In this document: in pieces, positions 1 to 8,500 of the stretch
How the letters are laid out: the number at the start of each line of letters is the position of its first letter
Position numbering within the stretch: position 1 is the first letter of the stretch
Assembly (NCBI RefSeq): GCF_020858115.1
Contig: NZ_JACYMM010000007.1
Location: 124,001 to 188,000 of the forward strand
Length of the DNA stretch: 64,000 bases
From: Janthinobacterium sp. FW305-129
GTDB lineage: Bacteria; Pseudomonadota; Gammaproteobacteria; Burkholderiales; Burkholderiaceae_D
Direction: 5' to 3'
Notes under the pieces: model-generated
The model's database searches: none
The model's input: the letters and a program-made list of their open reading frames with translations, nothing else
Told to the model about the DNA's origin: nothing
Position numbers and translations under genes: made by a program

Positions 1-1
1 C

Positions 2-2155
2 ACCATCATTCCCGCCGTGGCCACCATCGTCTCGCTGCTGGGCACCTTCGGCGTGATGTACATGCTGGGTTTCAGCCTGAATAACCTTTCCTTGATGGCG
101 CTCACGGTGGCCACGGGCTTTGTCGTCGATGATGCCATCGTGGTGCTGGAAAACACGCAGCGCCACATCGAGGCCGGCATGGACCGTTTCAAGGCGGCCT
201 TGCTGGGCGCGCGCGAAGTGGGTTTTACCGTGCTGTCGATCAGCCTGTCGCTGGTGGCCGTCTTCATCCCGCTGCTGTTCATGGGCGGGCAGGTGGGGCG
301 GCTGTTCCGCGAATTTGCCGTCACCCTGTCGGCCGCCGTGATGATTTCGCTGGTGATCTCGCTCACGACCACGCCGATGATGTGCGCCTGGCTGCTGAAA
401 AGCGGCCAGCAGCATAAGAAGCCGGGTGCGGTCGCGCGCTGGTTCGAGCGGGGTTTCGACCGCATGCTGAAAGTCTACGAGCACTGCCTGGACTGGGCCT
501 TGTCCAGTGCCGCGCTGGTGATGACGATCCTCGTGTTCGTCGTCGGCTTGAACGTGTACCTGTTCGCGGCCGCGCCCAAGGGCTTCTTCCCGCAGCAGGA
601 CACGGGGCAGATCAATGGCGGCATGCGCGCCGACCAGAGCATCTCGTTCCAGGCCATGCAGAGTAAATTGCGCCAGCTGGTCAACATCATCAAGGACGAT
701 CCGGCCGTCGCCACCGTCGTCGGGTTTACGGGCGGCGGACGGGCAGGGGGCGGCTTCATGTTCATCGACCTGAAACCCGCGTCGCAGCGCACCGACAAGG
801 GCCAGGCTGTGATCGCGCGCCTGCGCCCGCAGCTGGCCAAGGTGACGGGCATCTCGCTGTTCCTCAACCCCGTGCAGGATTTGCGCATGGGCGGGCGCTC
901 GAGCAATTCCACCTACCAGTACACTTTGATCAGCGACAACCAGGCCGACCTGAAGAAATGGGCGGCGAAGCTGGCCGACCAGATGAAGCTGCAGCCGGCC
1001 CTGATCGACGTCGACACGGACCAGGCGGAAAACGGCGTGGAAACCTTTGTCTCCATCGACAAGGACCGCGCCACGCAGCTGGGCGTACAGGTGAAGGATA
1101 TCGACAATGCGCTGTACAACAGCTTCGGCCAGCGCCAGGTGGCGACCATCTACGATGAGCTGAACCAGTACCACGTGATCATGGAAGTGGCGCCCCGCTA
1201 TGCGCAAAGCCCGGAAGCGCTGCGCTCCGTGTACGTGCCGGCGTCGAATGCGGCGGCCGTCGCCGCCACCGGCACGACGGCCACCACAGCCACCGCCACT
1301 GCGGCGCCGTCGAACACGACGGCGGCGCGCGATCCGTCCAGCGGCTCGGCCCTGTCCACGACCCTGGCGCACATGGTGCCGCTGTCGTCGTTCAGCAGCT
1401 TTGCCGAAAGCGCGACGGCTACGTCGATCAACCACCAGGGCGGCGAACTGGCCACCACCGTGTCGTTCAACCTGGCCGACGGCTATCCGCTCAGCGACGG
1501 GCAGGCGGCCGTGGCCCAGGCGGAGTCGGAAATCGGCATGCCGGTCAACGTGCGCGGCAGCTTCCAGGGTTCGGCAAAGAGCGCGCAGGACAGCAACAAG
1601 GAGCAGCCGCTCTTGATCCTGGCGGCCATCGTGGTGATCTATATCGTGCTGGGCATCCTGTATGAAAGCCTGGTCCACCCCGTCACCGTGCTGTCGACTT
1701 TGCCCTCGGCGGGCGTGGGCGCCGTGCTGGCCTTGCTGCTGTTCCGCATGGAGTTTTCCATCATCGCCCTGATCGGCGTGTTCCTGTTGATCGGTATCGT
1801 CAAGAAAAATGCTATATTGATCATCGACTTCGCGCTGGAGGCCGAGCGTTCGCGCGGCTTGAGTGCAGTGGAGGCGGTGCGCGAGGCATGTTTGCTGCGT
1901 TTCCGCCCCATTCTGATGACCACCCTGGCGGCGGCGCTTGGCGCCTTGCCGCTGGCGATCGGTTTCGGCGAGGGGTCAGAGCTACGCCAGCCCTTGGGGG
2001 TCGCCATCATCGGCGGCCTGATTGCCAGCCAGTTACTCACATTGCTGACCACCCCGGTGGTCTATATCCTGCTCGACAAGCTGCGCACGCGCAGCGCCGA
2101 CGAGCAGCAATTGAGCCGCATTCCTGGGCTAGATAACCCGAGTACACAATCATGA
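2..2155 (+). CDS. mdtC: RND multidrug efflux permease, MdtC-like (5' end outside window)
   Basis: Inner-membrane proton-driven pump of a tripartite RND exporter. The reading frame is open from base 2, so only the C-terminal ~717 residues are present. Visible are the TM block around the conserved segment GFVVDDAIVVLEN (proton-relay Asp pair), the porter domains and the second TM block ending in the region GIVKKNAILIIDFA. The segment DNALYNSFGQRQVATIY is typical of the MdtB/MdtC/MuxC branch rather than AcrB. An Ala/Thr-rich low-complexity insert (about bases 1240-1350) interrupts the porter domain just before MVPLSSF. The stop overlaps the start of the next gene (ATGA), so the two are translationally coupled. 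Membrane-fusion and sister pump genes are presumably upstream, outside the window. Family is certain; substrate and exact orthology are inferred. Confidence 0.93.
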   Translation, partial: TIIPAVATIVSLLGTFGVMYMLGFSLNNLSLMALTVATGFVVDDAIVVLENTQRHIEAGMDRFKAALLGAREVGFTVLSISLSLVAVFIPLLFMGGQVGRLFREFAVTLSAAVMISLVISLTTTPMMCAWLLKSGQQHKKPGAVARWFERGFDRMLKVYEHCLDWALSSAALVMTILVFVVGLNVYLFAAAPKGFFPQQDTGQINGGMRADQSISFQAMQSKLRQLVNIIKDDPAVATVVGFTGGGRAGGGFMFIDLKPASQRTDKGQAVIARLRPQLAKVTGISLFLNPVQDLRMGGRSSNSTYQYTLISDNQADLKKWAAKLADQMKLQPALIDVDTDQAENGVETFVSIDKDRATQLGVQVKDIDNALYNSFGQRQVATIYDELNQYHVIMEVAPRYAQSPEALRSVYVPASNAAAVAATGTTATTATATAAPSNTTAARDPSSGSALSTTLAHMVPLSSFSSFAESATATSINHQGGELATTVSFNLADGYPLSDGQAAVAQAESEIGMPVNVRGSFQGSAKSAQDSNKEQPLLILAAIVVIYIVLGILYESLVHPVTVLSTLPSAGVGAVLALLLFRMEFSIIALIGVFLLIGIVKKNAILIIDFALEAERSRGLSAVEAVREACLLRFRPILMTTLAAALGALPLAIGFGEGSELRQPLGVAIIGGLIASQLLTLLTTPVVYILLDKLRTRSADEQQLSRIPGLDNPSTQS

Positions 2156-3582
2156 AGCAAGTAAAACCTATTTCCTCCGCCGTTCCCGCACGCCGCCTGC
2201 TGGCACTGGGCGCGGCCACCGCTTTCCTCCTGCTGGCCGGCTGCGCCGTCAGCCCCGCGTATGAAACGCCCACGGCCGCCGCGCCGCAAACGTTCAAGGA
2301 GGCGGCCGGCTGGCAGCCCGCCGCGCCGGCCGATACCCTGGAGCGGGGGCCGTGGTGGACCCTGTTCGGCGACGCGCAATTGAACCAGCTGGCCGAAGGC
2401 ATCGACATCTCGAACCAGAACGTGGCGGCCGCCATCGCCTCGTACGAGCAGGCGCGCGCGCTGGTGCGCGAGCAGCGCGCCTCGCTGTTCCCCACGGTGA
2501 ACCTGACGGGCAGCGGCGCCCGCTCCGGTGGCGGCGGCGAGCAGCAGACGAACAACAACTTCAAGGCGGCCATCGGCGCCTCGTGGGAGCCGGACGTGTG
2601 GGGCAAGCTGCGCGCCGGCGTGACGGGCGCCGACGCTAGCGCGGCCGCCAGCGCGGCGGATCTGGCCGCCGCGCGCCTGTCGGCGCAGGGCGAGCTGGCC
2701 ACCAATTACTTTTCGCTGCGCCAGAGCGATGCGCAGATCGCGCTGCTCAATTCAACCATCGACGGCTACCAGCGCGTGCTCGAGATCACCGGCAACCGTT
2801 TTAACTCCGGCATCGCCGCCAAGTCCGACCTGCTGCAGGCGCAGACGCAGCTAGCCAATGCGCAGATCGAGCTGTCGAGCCAGACGCGCGCGCGCGCCCA
2901 GCTGGAACACGCGATCGCCATCCTGCTGGGAAAAGCGCCGTCCGACTTCAGCCTGGCCGTGGCGCCATGGACCCTGACCGTGCCCGAGGTGCCGCTGGGC
3001 GTGCCGTCGACCCTGCTGCAGCGCCGTCCCGACATCGCCGCCGCCGAGCGCAGGGTGGCCGTGGCCAACGAGCAGATCGGCATCGCCCGCTCGGCTTACT
3101 ATCCGAGCCTGAACCTGACGGGATCGTACGGTTCCGGCGCCAGCAAGGTGGGCGACCTGTTCAATGCATCGTCGAGCCTGTGGTCCCTGGGCGTGTCGGC
3201 CGCGCAAACGCTGTTCAACGCAGGTGCCACCACGGCCAGCGTGGATGCGGCCAAGGCGGGGCATGAGGCGGCCGTGGCGCGCTACCGCCAGACGGTATTG
3301 AGTGCCTTTGGCGCCGTGGAAGACCAGTTGTCGGCCACGCGCGCGCTGGCCGAACAGCTGGCCCTGCGCCAGCAGGCATCGTCGGCCGCCGACCAGGTCG
3401 AGCAGCAGATGCTGAACCGCTACAACGCGGGCCAGGTCGGCTATACGGACGTGGTGACGGCGCAGGTGACGGCCCTGTCGGCGCGCCGTTCGCTGGTGCA
3501 AGCCCAGGCGGACCGCCAGACGACGGCCGTGGCGCTGATCCAGTCGCTGGGCGGCGGCTGGCATGCGCCGCAGGCGCAGTAA
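2152..3582 (+). CDS. Outer-membrane efflux lipoprotein (NodT/OprM family)
   Basis: Outer-membrane channel that completes the RND exporter encoded just upstream. The 476-residue protein starts with a signal peptide and lipobox LLAGC with the lipidated Cys at residue 31. It then shows the two repeated OEP domains, including the NVAAAIASYEQARALVREQRASLFP-type helical hairpin region and the LLQRRPDIAAAERR motif typical of this family. Length matches OprM/NodT proteins. The ATG overlaps the pump stop codon by 4 bases, so the operon assignment is firm. The end is Gln/Ala-rich with no further domain. Confidence 0.95.
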   Translation: MKQVKPISSAVPARRLLALGAATAFLLLAGCAVSPAYETPTAAAPQTFKEAAGWQPAAPADTLERGPWWTLFGDAQLNQLAEGIDISNQNVAAAIASYEQARALVREQRASLFPTVNLTGSGARSGGGGEQQTNNNFKAAIGASWEPDVWGKLRAGVTGADASAAASAADLAAARLSAQGELATNYFSLRQSDAQIALLNSTIDGYQRVLEITGNRFNSGIAAKSDLLQAQTQLANAQIELSSQTRARAQLEHAIAILLGKAPSDFSLAVAPWTLTVPEVPLGVPSTLLQRRPDIAAAERRVAVANEQIGIARSAYYPSLNLTGSYGSGASKVGDLFNASSSLWSLGVSAAQTLFNAGATTASVDAAKAGHEAAVARYRQTVLSAFGAVEDQLSATRALAEQLALRQQASSAADQVEQQMLNRYNAGQVGYTDVVTAQVTALSARRSLVQAQADRQTTAVALIQSLGGGWHAPQAQ

Positions 3583-3592
3583 GGGGAGAGGC

Positions 3593-3618
3593 TGGCGCGG
3601 GCTGAAAAACCTGCGCCA
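3593..3618 (+). terminator. Inverted repeat after the efflux operon
   Basis: Arms TGGCGCGGG and CCTGCGCCA pair over 9 bp (one G-T) around an 8-nt A-rich loop, starting 10 nt after the stop codon of the outer-membrane lipoprotein. No T-tract follows, so intrinsic termination is uncertain. Confidence 0.35.
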
Positions 3619-3645
3619 AATTCGCGTTTTCCTGCGCATCTTGAG

Positions 3646-3654
3646 TGCTAGAAT
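3646..3654 (+). promoter_or_regulatory. Candidate extended -10 promoter for the CheB-CheR fusion
   Basis: TGCTAGAAT resembles an extended -10 element (TGnTAnAAT) in the gap between the efflux operon and the chemotaxis-type fusion gene. No good -35 is visible 17 bp upstream. If used, transcription would start near 3661, which excludes the upstream GTG at 3645 as a start codon. Confidence 0.4.
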
Positions 3655-3710
3655 GCAAGATTATCAATTCCCAGCCTGACGGTTTGGCCGTGGCTGCTAT
3701 CTTGCCGACG

Positions 3711-6293
3711 ATGACACGCAGCAAACACAGCAATTTGTCCGTTCCCGACGTGGCCACCATCGTCTTTCCCGTGGTGGCCATCGGCGCTTCCGCCGGCGGA
3801 CTCGATCCCATCGTCGCTTTCCTGGCCAACGTGCCGCAGGAAAGCGGCATCGCCTTTGTGGTGATCCAGCATCTTGATCCCACGCAAAAAGCCATGCTGC
3901 CGGAATTGCTGCAGCGCGCCACCAGCATTCCCGTCGCGGAAATCACGCATCAGTCGGAATTGCGCCCGAACCATATCTATGTGATTCCGTCGAATGCGGA
4001 TCTGGGCCTGTCCAAGGGCCGATTCGTGCTCAGCGAGCCGCTGCAGCTGCGCGGGCACCGCCTGCCCATCAATGCCTTTTTCGAAAGCCTGGCGGCCGAA
4101 CTGGGCGAGCTGGCCGTCGGCGTGATCTTTTCCGGCATGGGCAGCGACGGCACGCGCGGCTTGCAGGCCATCAAGCAGGCGGGCGGCCTGACCCTGGCCC
4201 AGCATCCCGATACGGCCAAGTTCGACATGATGCCGCAAAGCGCGATTTCCGCCGAAGTGGTGGACCTCGTCGATTTTCCCGACAAGATGCCGGACAAGAT
4301 CATCACCTATCTGTTCCGCAGCAGTTTCCTCAGCTTGCCGGGCCATGAACCGAACGGCCGCAATTCCCTGCAAGAAATCGTCGCCTTGCTGTCCGAGCAC
4401 ACGGGCAACAGTTTTACCGATTACAAGATCAACACGGTGCTGCGCCGTATCGAGCGGCGCATGAGCTTGTACCAGATGACGTCGATGGAAGACTACGTGC
4501 CGTATCTGCGCGCCAATCCCGCGGAAATCGATTTATTGTTCAAGGAATTGCTGATCGGCGTGACGAGCTTTTTCCGCGATCCGAAAGTGTGGGAATACCT
4601 GAAGATGGTGGTCGTGCCGCAAATGCTGGCGGCCCACCCGGACGGGCGCGCCTTCAAGGCCTGGGTGCCCGCCTGTTCCACGGGCGAGGAGGCGTATTCG
4701 CTGGCCATGGTGTTCCATGAGGTGGTGGCCGGCATCAACCCGCCGTCGAAATACAGCCTGCAGATCTTCGCCACCGACCTGTCGGCCGACGCCATCGACC
4801 GCGCGCGCCAGGGGCGCTTTCCGCACAGCATCATCAGCGACGTGTCCGCCGAGCGGCTGGAGCGCTTCTTTGTCAATGACAAGAACGGCTACCATGTGAA
4901 GAAAGAGATCCGCAACACGATCATCTTCGCCCAGCAAAACATCATTTCGGACCCGCCGTTCACCAAGCTCGACATCTTGTGCTGCCGCAACCTGTTGATC
5001 TATCTCAATGCCAAGCTGCAGCAGCGCCTGATTCCCCTGTTTCATTACGCCTTGAACCGCGATGGGATCTTACTGCTGGGCAGCGCCGATACGCCCGGCC
5101 ACTTTTCCGAGCTGTTTTCGCCGCTGACCACGTCGACCCGGCTGTACCGCCGCCTCGACAACCTGGCGCGCCAGCGCCTGCCCACGTATTTTCCCACCAA
5201 GGTTTCGTTGGCATCCCCCCCCACACCTAGCGACACGAGAGAAGTCAGCATGACCGGAAAGATTCAATCCCATGTCGAGCAATTATTGCTCCAGAAATAT
5301 TCACCGGCCGCCGCGCTGCTGAACCAGGATGGGGACATCCTGTACATCAATGGCCGCACGGGCGCCTTCCTGGAACCGGCGGCCGGCAAGGCCAACTGGA
5401 ATATCCACGCCATGGCGCGCGAAGGCTTGCGCTACGAGCTGGCCGGCCTGATCAAGCAGGCGCTGCAAAGCGAAAGCGTGGTGCGCCTGAAGGGCCTGGT
5501 AGTCAAGGATCACCTGGGACAATCGCTGGGCGTGGACTTGAGCGCCGAAGCCCTGAGCCAGCCGGAATCCCTGCGCGGCATGGTCTTCGTCACGTTTTCC
5601 AGCGTGCCCCTGGTGGCCGAAGCGCGCCGCGGCCGTTCGCCGAACCCCAAGGTGCTGGAGCTGGAACAGCAGCTGGCGCAGGCGCGCAATGAGATCCAGG
5701 CCGTGCGCGACGAGATGCAGACCTCGCGCGAGGAACTGAAATCGGCCAACGAGGAGCTGCAGTCGACCAATGAAGAGCTGCAATCGACGAACGAGGAGCT
5801 GACCACCTCGAAGGAAGAGATGCAGTCGCTCAATGAAGAGTTGTACACGGTCAATGCCGAGCTGCAATCGAAGGTCGATGATTTGTCGCTGGTCAATAGC
5901 GACATGAAGAATCTGCTCAATAGTACCGATATCGCCACCATCTTCCTCGACAGCGATTTGCGCATCCGCCGCTTCACGGCGCCGGCCACGCAAATCTATA
6001 AGCTGATCCAGACGGACTTGCGCCGTCCGCTCAGCGACATCGTCAACGACCTCGATTATCCGGGCCTGGAAGACGATGCGCTGGAAGTCATCCGCAGCCT
6101 CGTGTTTTGCGAGCGGCAGGTGCCGACCAAGACGGGGCGCTGGTACAACGTGCGCATCATGCCGTACCGCACGATCGAAAACGTGATCGATGGCGTGGTG
6201 GTGACCTTCATCAACATCACGGAATCGAAGCTGCTGGAAGCCCAGTTGCGGCAGATGCAGTCCGACGGGGCGGCCGGAGAGAGCGCGCCATGA
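3711..6293 (+). CDS. CheB-CheR fusion with coiled coil and PAS domains
   Basis: Multidomain sensory protein joining a chemotaxis methylesterase and methyltransferase. From ATG 3711 (860 residues): CheB methylesterase at about 20-205 with the Ser-His-Asp triad intact (S27 in GASAGG, H54 in IQHLDP, D146 in GMGSDGTRG); CheR at about 225-480 with the SAM-binding ACSTGEEAYS and CCRNLLIY motifs; a PAS-like region near 530-620; a strongly heptad coiled coil with repeated STNEEL units (about 645-735); and a C-terminal PAS domain. No receiver domain precedes CheB, so it is not a canonical phospho-regulated CheB. The alternative GTG start at 3645 adds 22 residues without homology. The stop overlaps the next gene's ATG, so the two are probably co-translated. 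Target and stimulus cannot be read from sequence. Confidence 0.93.
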   Translation: MTRSKHSNLSVPDVATIVFPVVAIGASAGGLDPIVAFLANVPQESGIAFVVIQHLDPTQKAMLPELLQRATSIPVAEITHQSELRPNHIYVIPSNADLGLSKGRFVLSEPLQLRGHRLPINAFFESLAAELGELAVGVIFSGMGSDGTRGLQAIKQAGGLTLAQHPDTAKFDMMPQSAISAEVVDLVDFPDKMPDKIITYLFRSSFLSLPGHEPNGRNSLQEIVALLSEHTGNSFTDYKINTVLRRIERRMSLYQMTSMEDYVPYLRANPAEIDLLFKELLIGVTSFFRDPKVWEYLKMVVVPQMLAAHPDGRAFKAWVPACSTGEEAYSLAMVFHEVVAGINPPSKYSLQIFATDLSADAIDRARQGRFPHSIISDVSAERLERFFVNDKNGYHVKKEIRNTIIFAQQNIISDPPFTKLDILCCRNLLIYLNAKLQQRLIPLFHYALNRDGILLLGSADTPGHFSELFSPLTTSTRLYRRLDNLARQRLPTYFPTKVSLASPPTPSDTREVSMTGKIQSHVEQLLLQKYSPAAALLNQDGDILYINGRTGAFLEPAAGKANWNIHAMAREGLRYELAGLIKQALQSESVVRLKGLVVKDHLGQSLGVDLSAEALSQPESLRGMVFVTFSSVPLVAEARRGRSPNPKVLELEQQLAQARNEIQAVRDEMQTSREELKSANEELQSTNEELQSTNEELTTSKEEMQSLNEELYTVNAELQSKVDDLSLVNSDMKNLLNSTDIATIFLDSDLRIRRFTAPATQIYKLIQTDLRRPLSDIVNDLDYPGLEDDALEVIRSLVFCERQVPTKTGRWYNVRIMPYRTIENVIDGVVVTFINITESKLLEAQLRQMQSDGAAGESAP

Positions 6294-8413
6294 GCGAACC
6301 ATTCGACGGCGGCGTGCCGGGCAGGCTGAGGGAGCAGGCCGAACAACTGGCAGCGGAGCAGCGCCAGACCGTGCCGCCGCAGTCGAATGAAGACGTGATG
6401 CGTCAGCTGCATGAGCTGCAGGTCAGCCAGATCGAGCTGGAAATGCAGAACGCGGCCCTGGCCGAGCTGGAGCAGCTGAAGAATGAATTTGAAAGCAGCC
6501 GCGACCGTTATGCGGAGCTGTATGAGCAGGCGCCCGTCAGCTATTTTTCGCTGGCGCGCGATGGGCTCGTCACGCGTGTCAACGTGGCGGCGTGCGGCTT
6601 GCTGCAGCGCGACAAGAACCAGCTGCTGGGGCGGCGCTTCGAGCAATTCGTCGCGCCCCATGCACAGGGCGGCTTCCGGCGTTTCCTCGACGCCGTCTTC
6701 AACAGCGGCGCGCGCCAGGTGCTCGAAGCGCAGCTGTTCGAAGGCGAGGCGGGCGGCACGGGCGGCATGGTGCGCATCGAGGCCAATCTCGATGCGGCCA
6801 GCGCCACGGCGCGCATGCTGGTGACGGACCTGGGCGACGAGCATGCGCGCGAATCGGCCTTGCGGCGCGCCTTTGTCATTCTCGACAGCATACGCGAAGG
6901 CGTGCTGGTGACGGACAGCGACAACCGCATCATTTCCGTCAACCCCGCTTTCACCACCATCACCGGCTATCAGGCGGAGGAAGCCATCGGGCGCGACCCG
7001 TCCTTCCTCGGCGGCGGCACGCATTTGCCGCAGTTCTATGAAGCCATGTGGCGCAGCCTGCACCAGGATGGCAACTGGTATGGCGAACTGGTGAACCGGC
7101 GCAAGAATGGCGAACGCTTCGTCGAATCGCTGTCGATTACGCCCATGCGCAGCCAGGATGGCGGCATCAGCCATTTTGTCGGCGTGTTTTCCGACATTAC
7201 CGAGCGCAAGCTGGCCGAAGCCGATTTGCGCGAACTGCACCGCGAGCTGGACCAGCGGGTCGTCGACCGCACGGCCGAATTGCTGCGGGCCAACCAGCAC
7301 CTGCAGCTGGAAGTGCACCAGCGCGAGCGGGCACAGGAAGCCTTGCGCGACGCCGAGCGTTTCTTTCACGCCACCATCGATTCGCTGACGGACCGGGTGC
7401 TGGTGCTGGATCAGGCCGGCAGTATCGTGCATGCCAACCAGGCTTGCCTGGCCTTCGTCGGGCAAATCCCGCGGCCGCTGAATTACCTGGAATTTTGCGA
7501 GGCGGACCCGCGCTGGCAGCGCAGCGCCGGACGCGAGCTGGCTGCCGGCATCCGCGCCGTCATTGCCGGCACTGCCGACACGTTTGCGCTCGAATACGAA
7601 TTTGCCACGCGCTCGGGCCCCCGCTGGTCGCAGGCCCGGACCAGCCGTTTCCTCGGCGAAGGGCCGCTGCGCGTGGTGGTGGCGCACACGGACATCACCG
7701 AACGCAAGCTGATGGATGGCGCGCTGCGCCAGTCGCATGCCCAGCTGCGCCAGCTGGCGCTGCACCTGGAAACGGCCAAGGAAGATGAACGCAAGCGCAT
7801 CTCGCGCGATATCCACGACGAACTGGGACAAAACCTGCTGGCGCTGCGCATCGATATTTCCATGCTCAGCGCGCGCACCGAGGGTTCCCATCCGCGCCTG
7901 CACCGCCGGGTTGGCGCCGTGCTCAGCAATGTTGACACCACCATCAAGAGCGTGCGCGGCATCATGAACGAGCTGCGCCCGATGGCGCTGGACCTGGGCT
8001 TGCAGGCCGCCATCGAATGGCAGGTGGGCGACTTCCGCAAGCGCAGCGGCGTCGCTTGCCGCCTGCTGATACGCGACGAGGCCCTGTTTGCCGCCATCGG
8101 CAGCCAGATCGAGATCGTGCTGTTCCGCATCGTGCAGGAAGCGCTCAGCAACGTCATGCGCCACGCCCAGGCCAGCCAGGTCGAGATCGAACTCAGTTCG
8201 GATGCCTGCGCCGTGTACCTGGCCATCAGCGACAACGGCGTCGGCATCACGCCGCAGCAGCAGCGCAAGAAGCAGTGCTTTGGCCTGATCGGCATTGCCG
8301 AACGCGTGACGGCGCTGGGCGGCCACTTCGAGGTGGGCATGCCGGCCTCGGGCGCCGGTTGCCGTTTGTCCCTGCAGATTCCCTTGCCGGGGACGGGGCG
8401 GCCGGCCACCTGA
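6290..8413 (+). CDS. PAS-domain sensor histidine kinase (HisKA_3/NarL-partner type)
   Basis: 707-residue cytosolic sensor kinase beginning at the ATG that overlaps the CheB-CheR stop (ATGA). The N-terminus (about 1-70) is a coiled coil. Three PAS/PAC units follow (about 75-185, 195-325 and 360-480); the second is a clear PAS domain (ITGYQAEEAIGRDPSFLGGG). The dimerisation/phosphoacceptor segment ISRDIHDELGQNLLALRID has His509, and a HATPase_c domain with DNGVGI and GLIGIAERV motifs lies at the C-terminus. This kinase class usually pairs with a LuxR/NarL-type response regulator, but the next gene is a peptidase, so the partner is elsewhere. No membrane segment was seen. The overlap with the fusion gene suggests a joint signalling unit. 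Confidence 0.93.
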   Translation: MSEPFDGGVPGRLREQAEQLAAEQRQTVPPQSNEDVMRQLHELQVSQIELEMQNAALAELEQLKNEFESSRDRYAELYEQAPVSYFSLARDGLVTRVNVAACGLLQRDKNQLLGRRFEQFVAPHAQGGFRRFLDAVFNSGARQVLEAQLFEGEAGGTGGMVRIEANLDAASATARMLVTDLGDEHARESALRRAFVILDSIREGVLVTDSDNRIISVNPAFTTITGYQAEEAIGRDPSFLGGGTHLPQFYEAMWRSLHQDGNWYGELVNRRKNGERFVESLSITPMRSQDGGISHFVGVFSDITERKLAEADLRELHRELDQRVVDRTAELLRANQHLQLEVHQRERAQEALRDAERFFHATIDSLTDRVLVLDQAGSIVHANQACLAFVGQIPRPLNYLEFCEADPRWQRSAGRELAAGIRAVIAGTADTFALEYEFATRSGPRWSQARTSRFLGEGPLRVVVAHTDITERKLMDGALRQSHAQLRQLALHLETAKEDERKRISRDIHDELGQNLLALRIDISMLSARTEGSHPRLHRRVGAVLSNVDTTIKSVRGIMNELRPMALDLGLQAAIEWQVGDFRKRSGVACRLLIRDEALFAAIGSQIEIVLFRIVQEALSNVMRHAQASQVEIELSSDACAVYLAISDNGVGITPQQQRKKQCFGLIGIAERVTALGGHFEVGMPASGAGCRLSLQIPLPGTGRPAT

Positions 8414-8500
8414 TACGGAAATTGCAATGGGTTAATTTTTGCCGACTCGGCTCTCCTGGACAGGCTATACTTTCGCCTGCTATTCATGGAGGGGCATATC

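Noticed and set aside
6056-8326. 756-codon minus-strand frame opposite the histidine kinase
   Set aside because: Antisense shadow without recognisable domain; the coding strand has PAS and kinase motifs.
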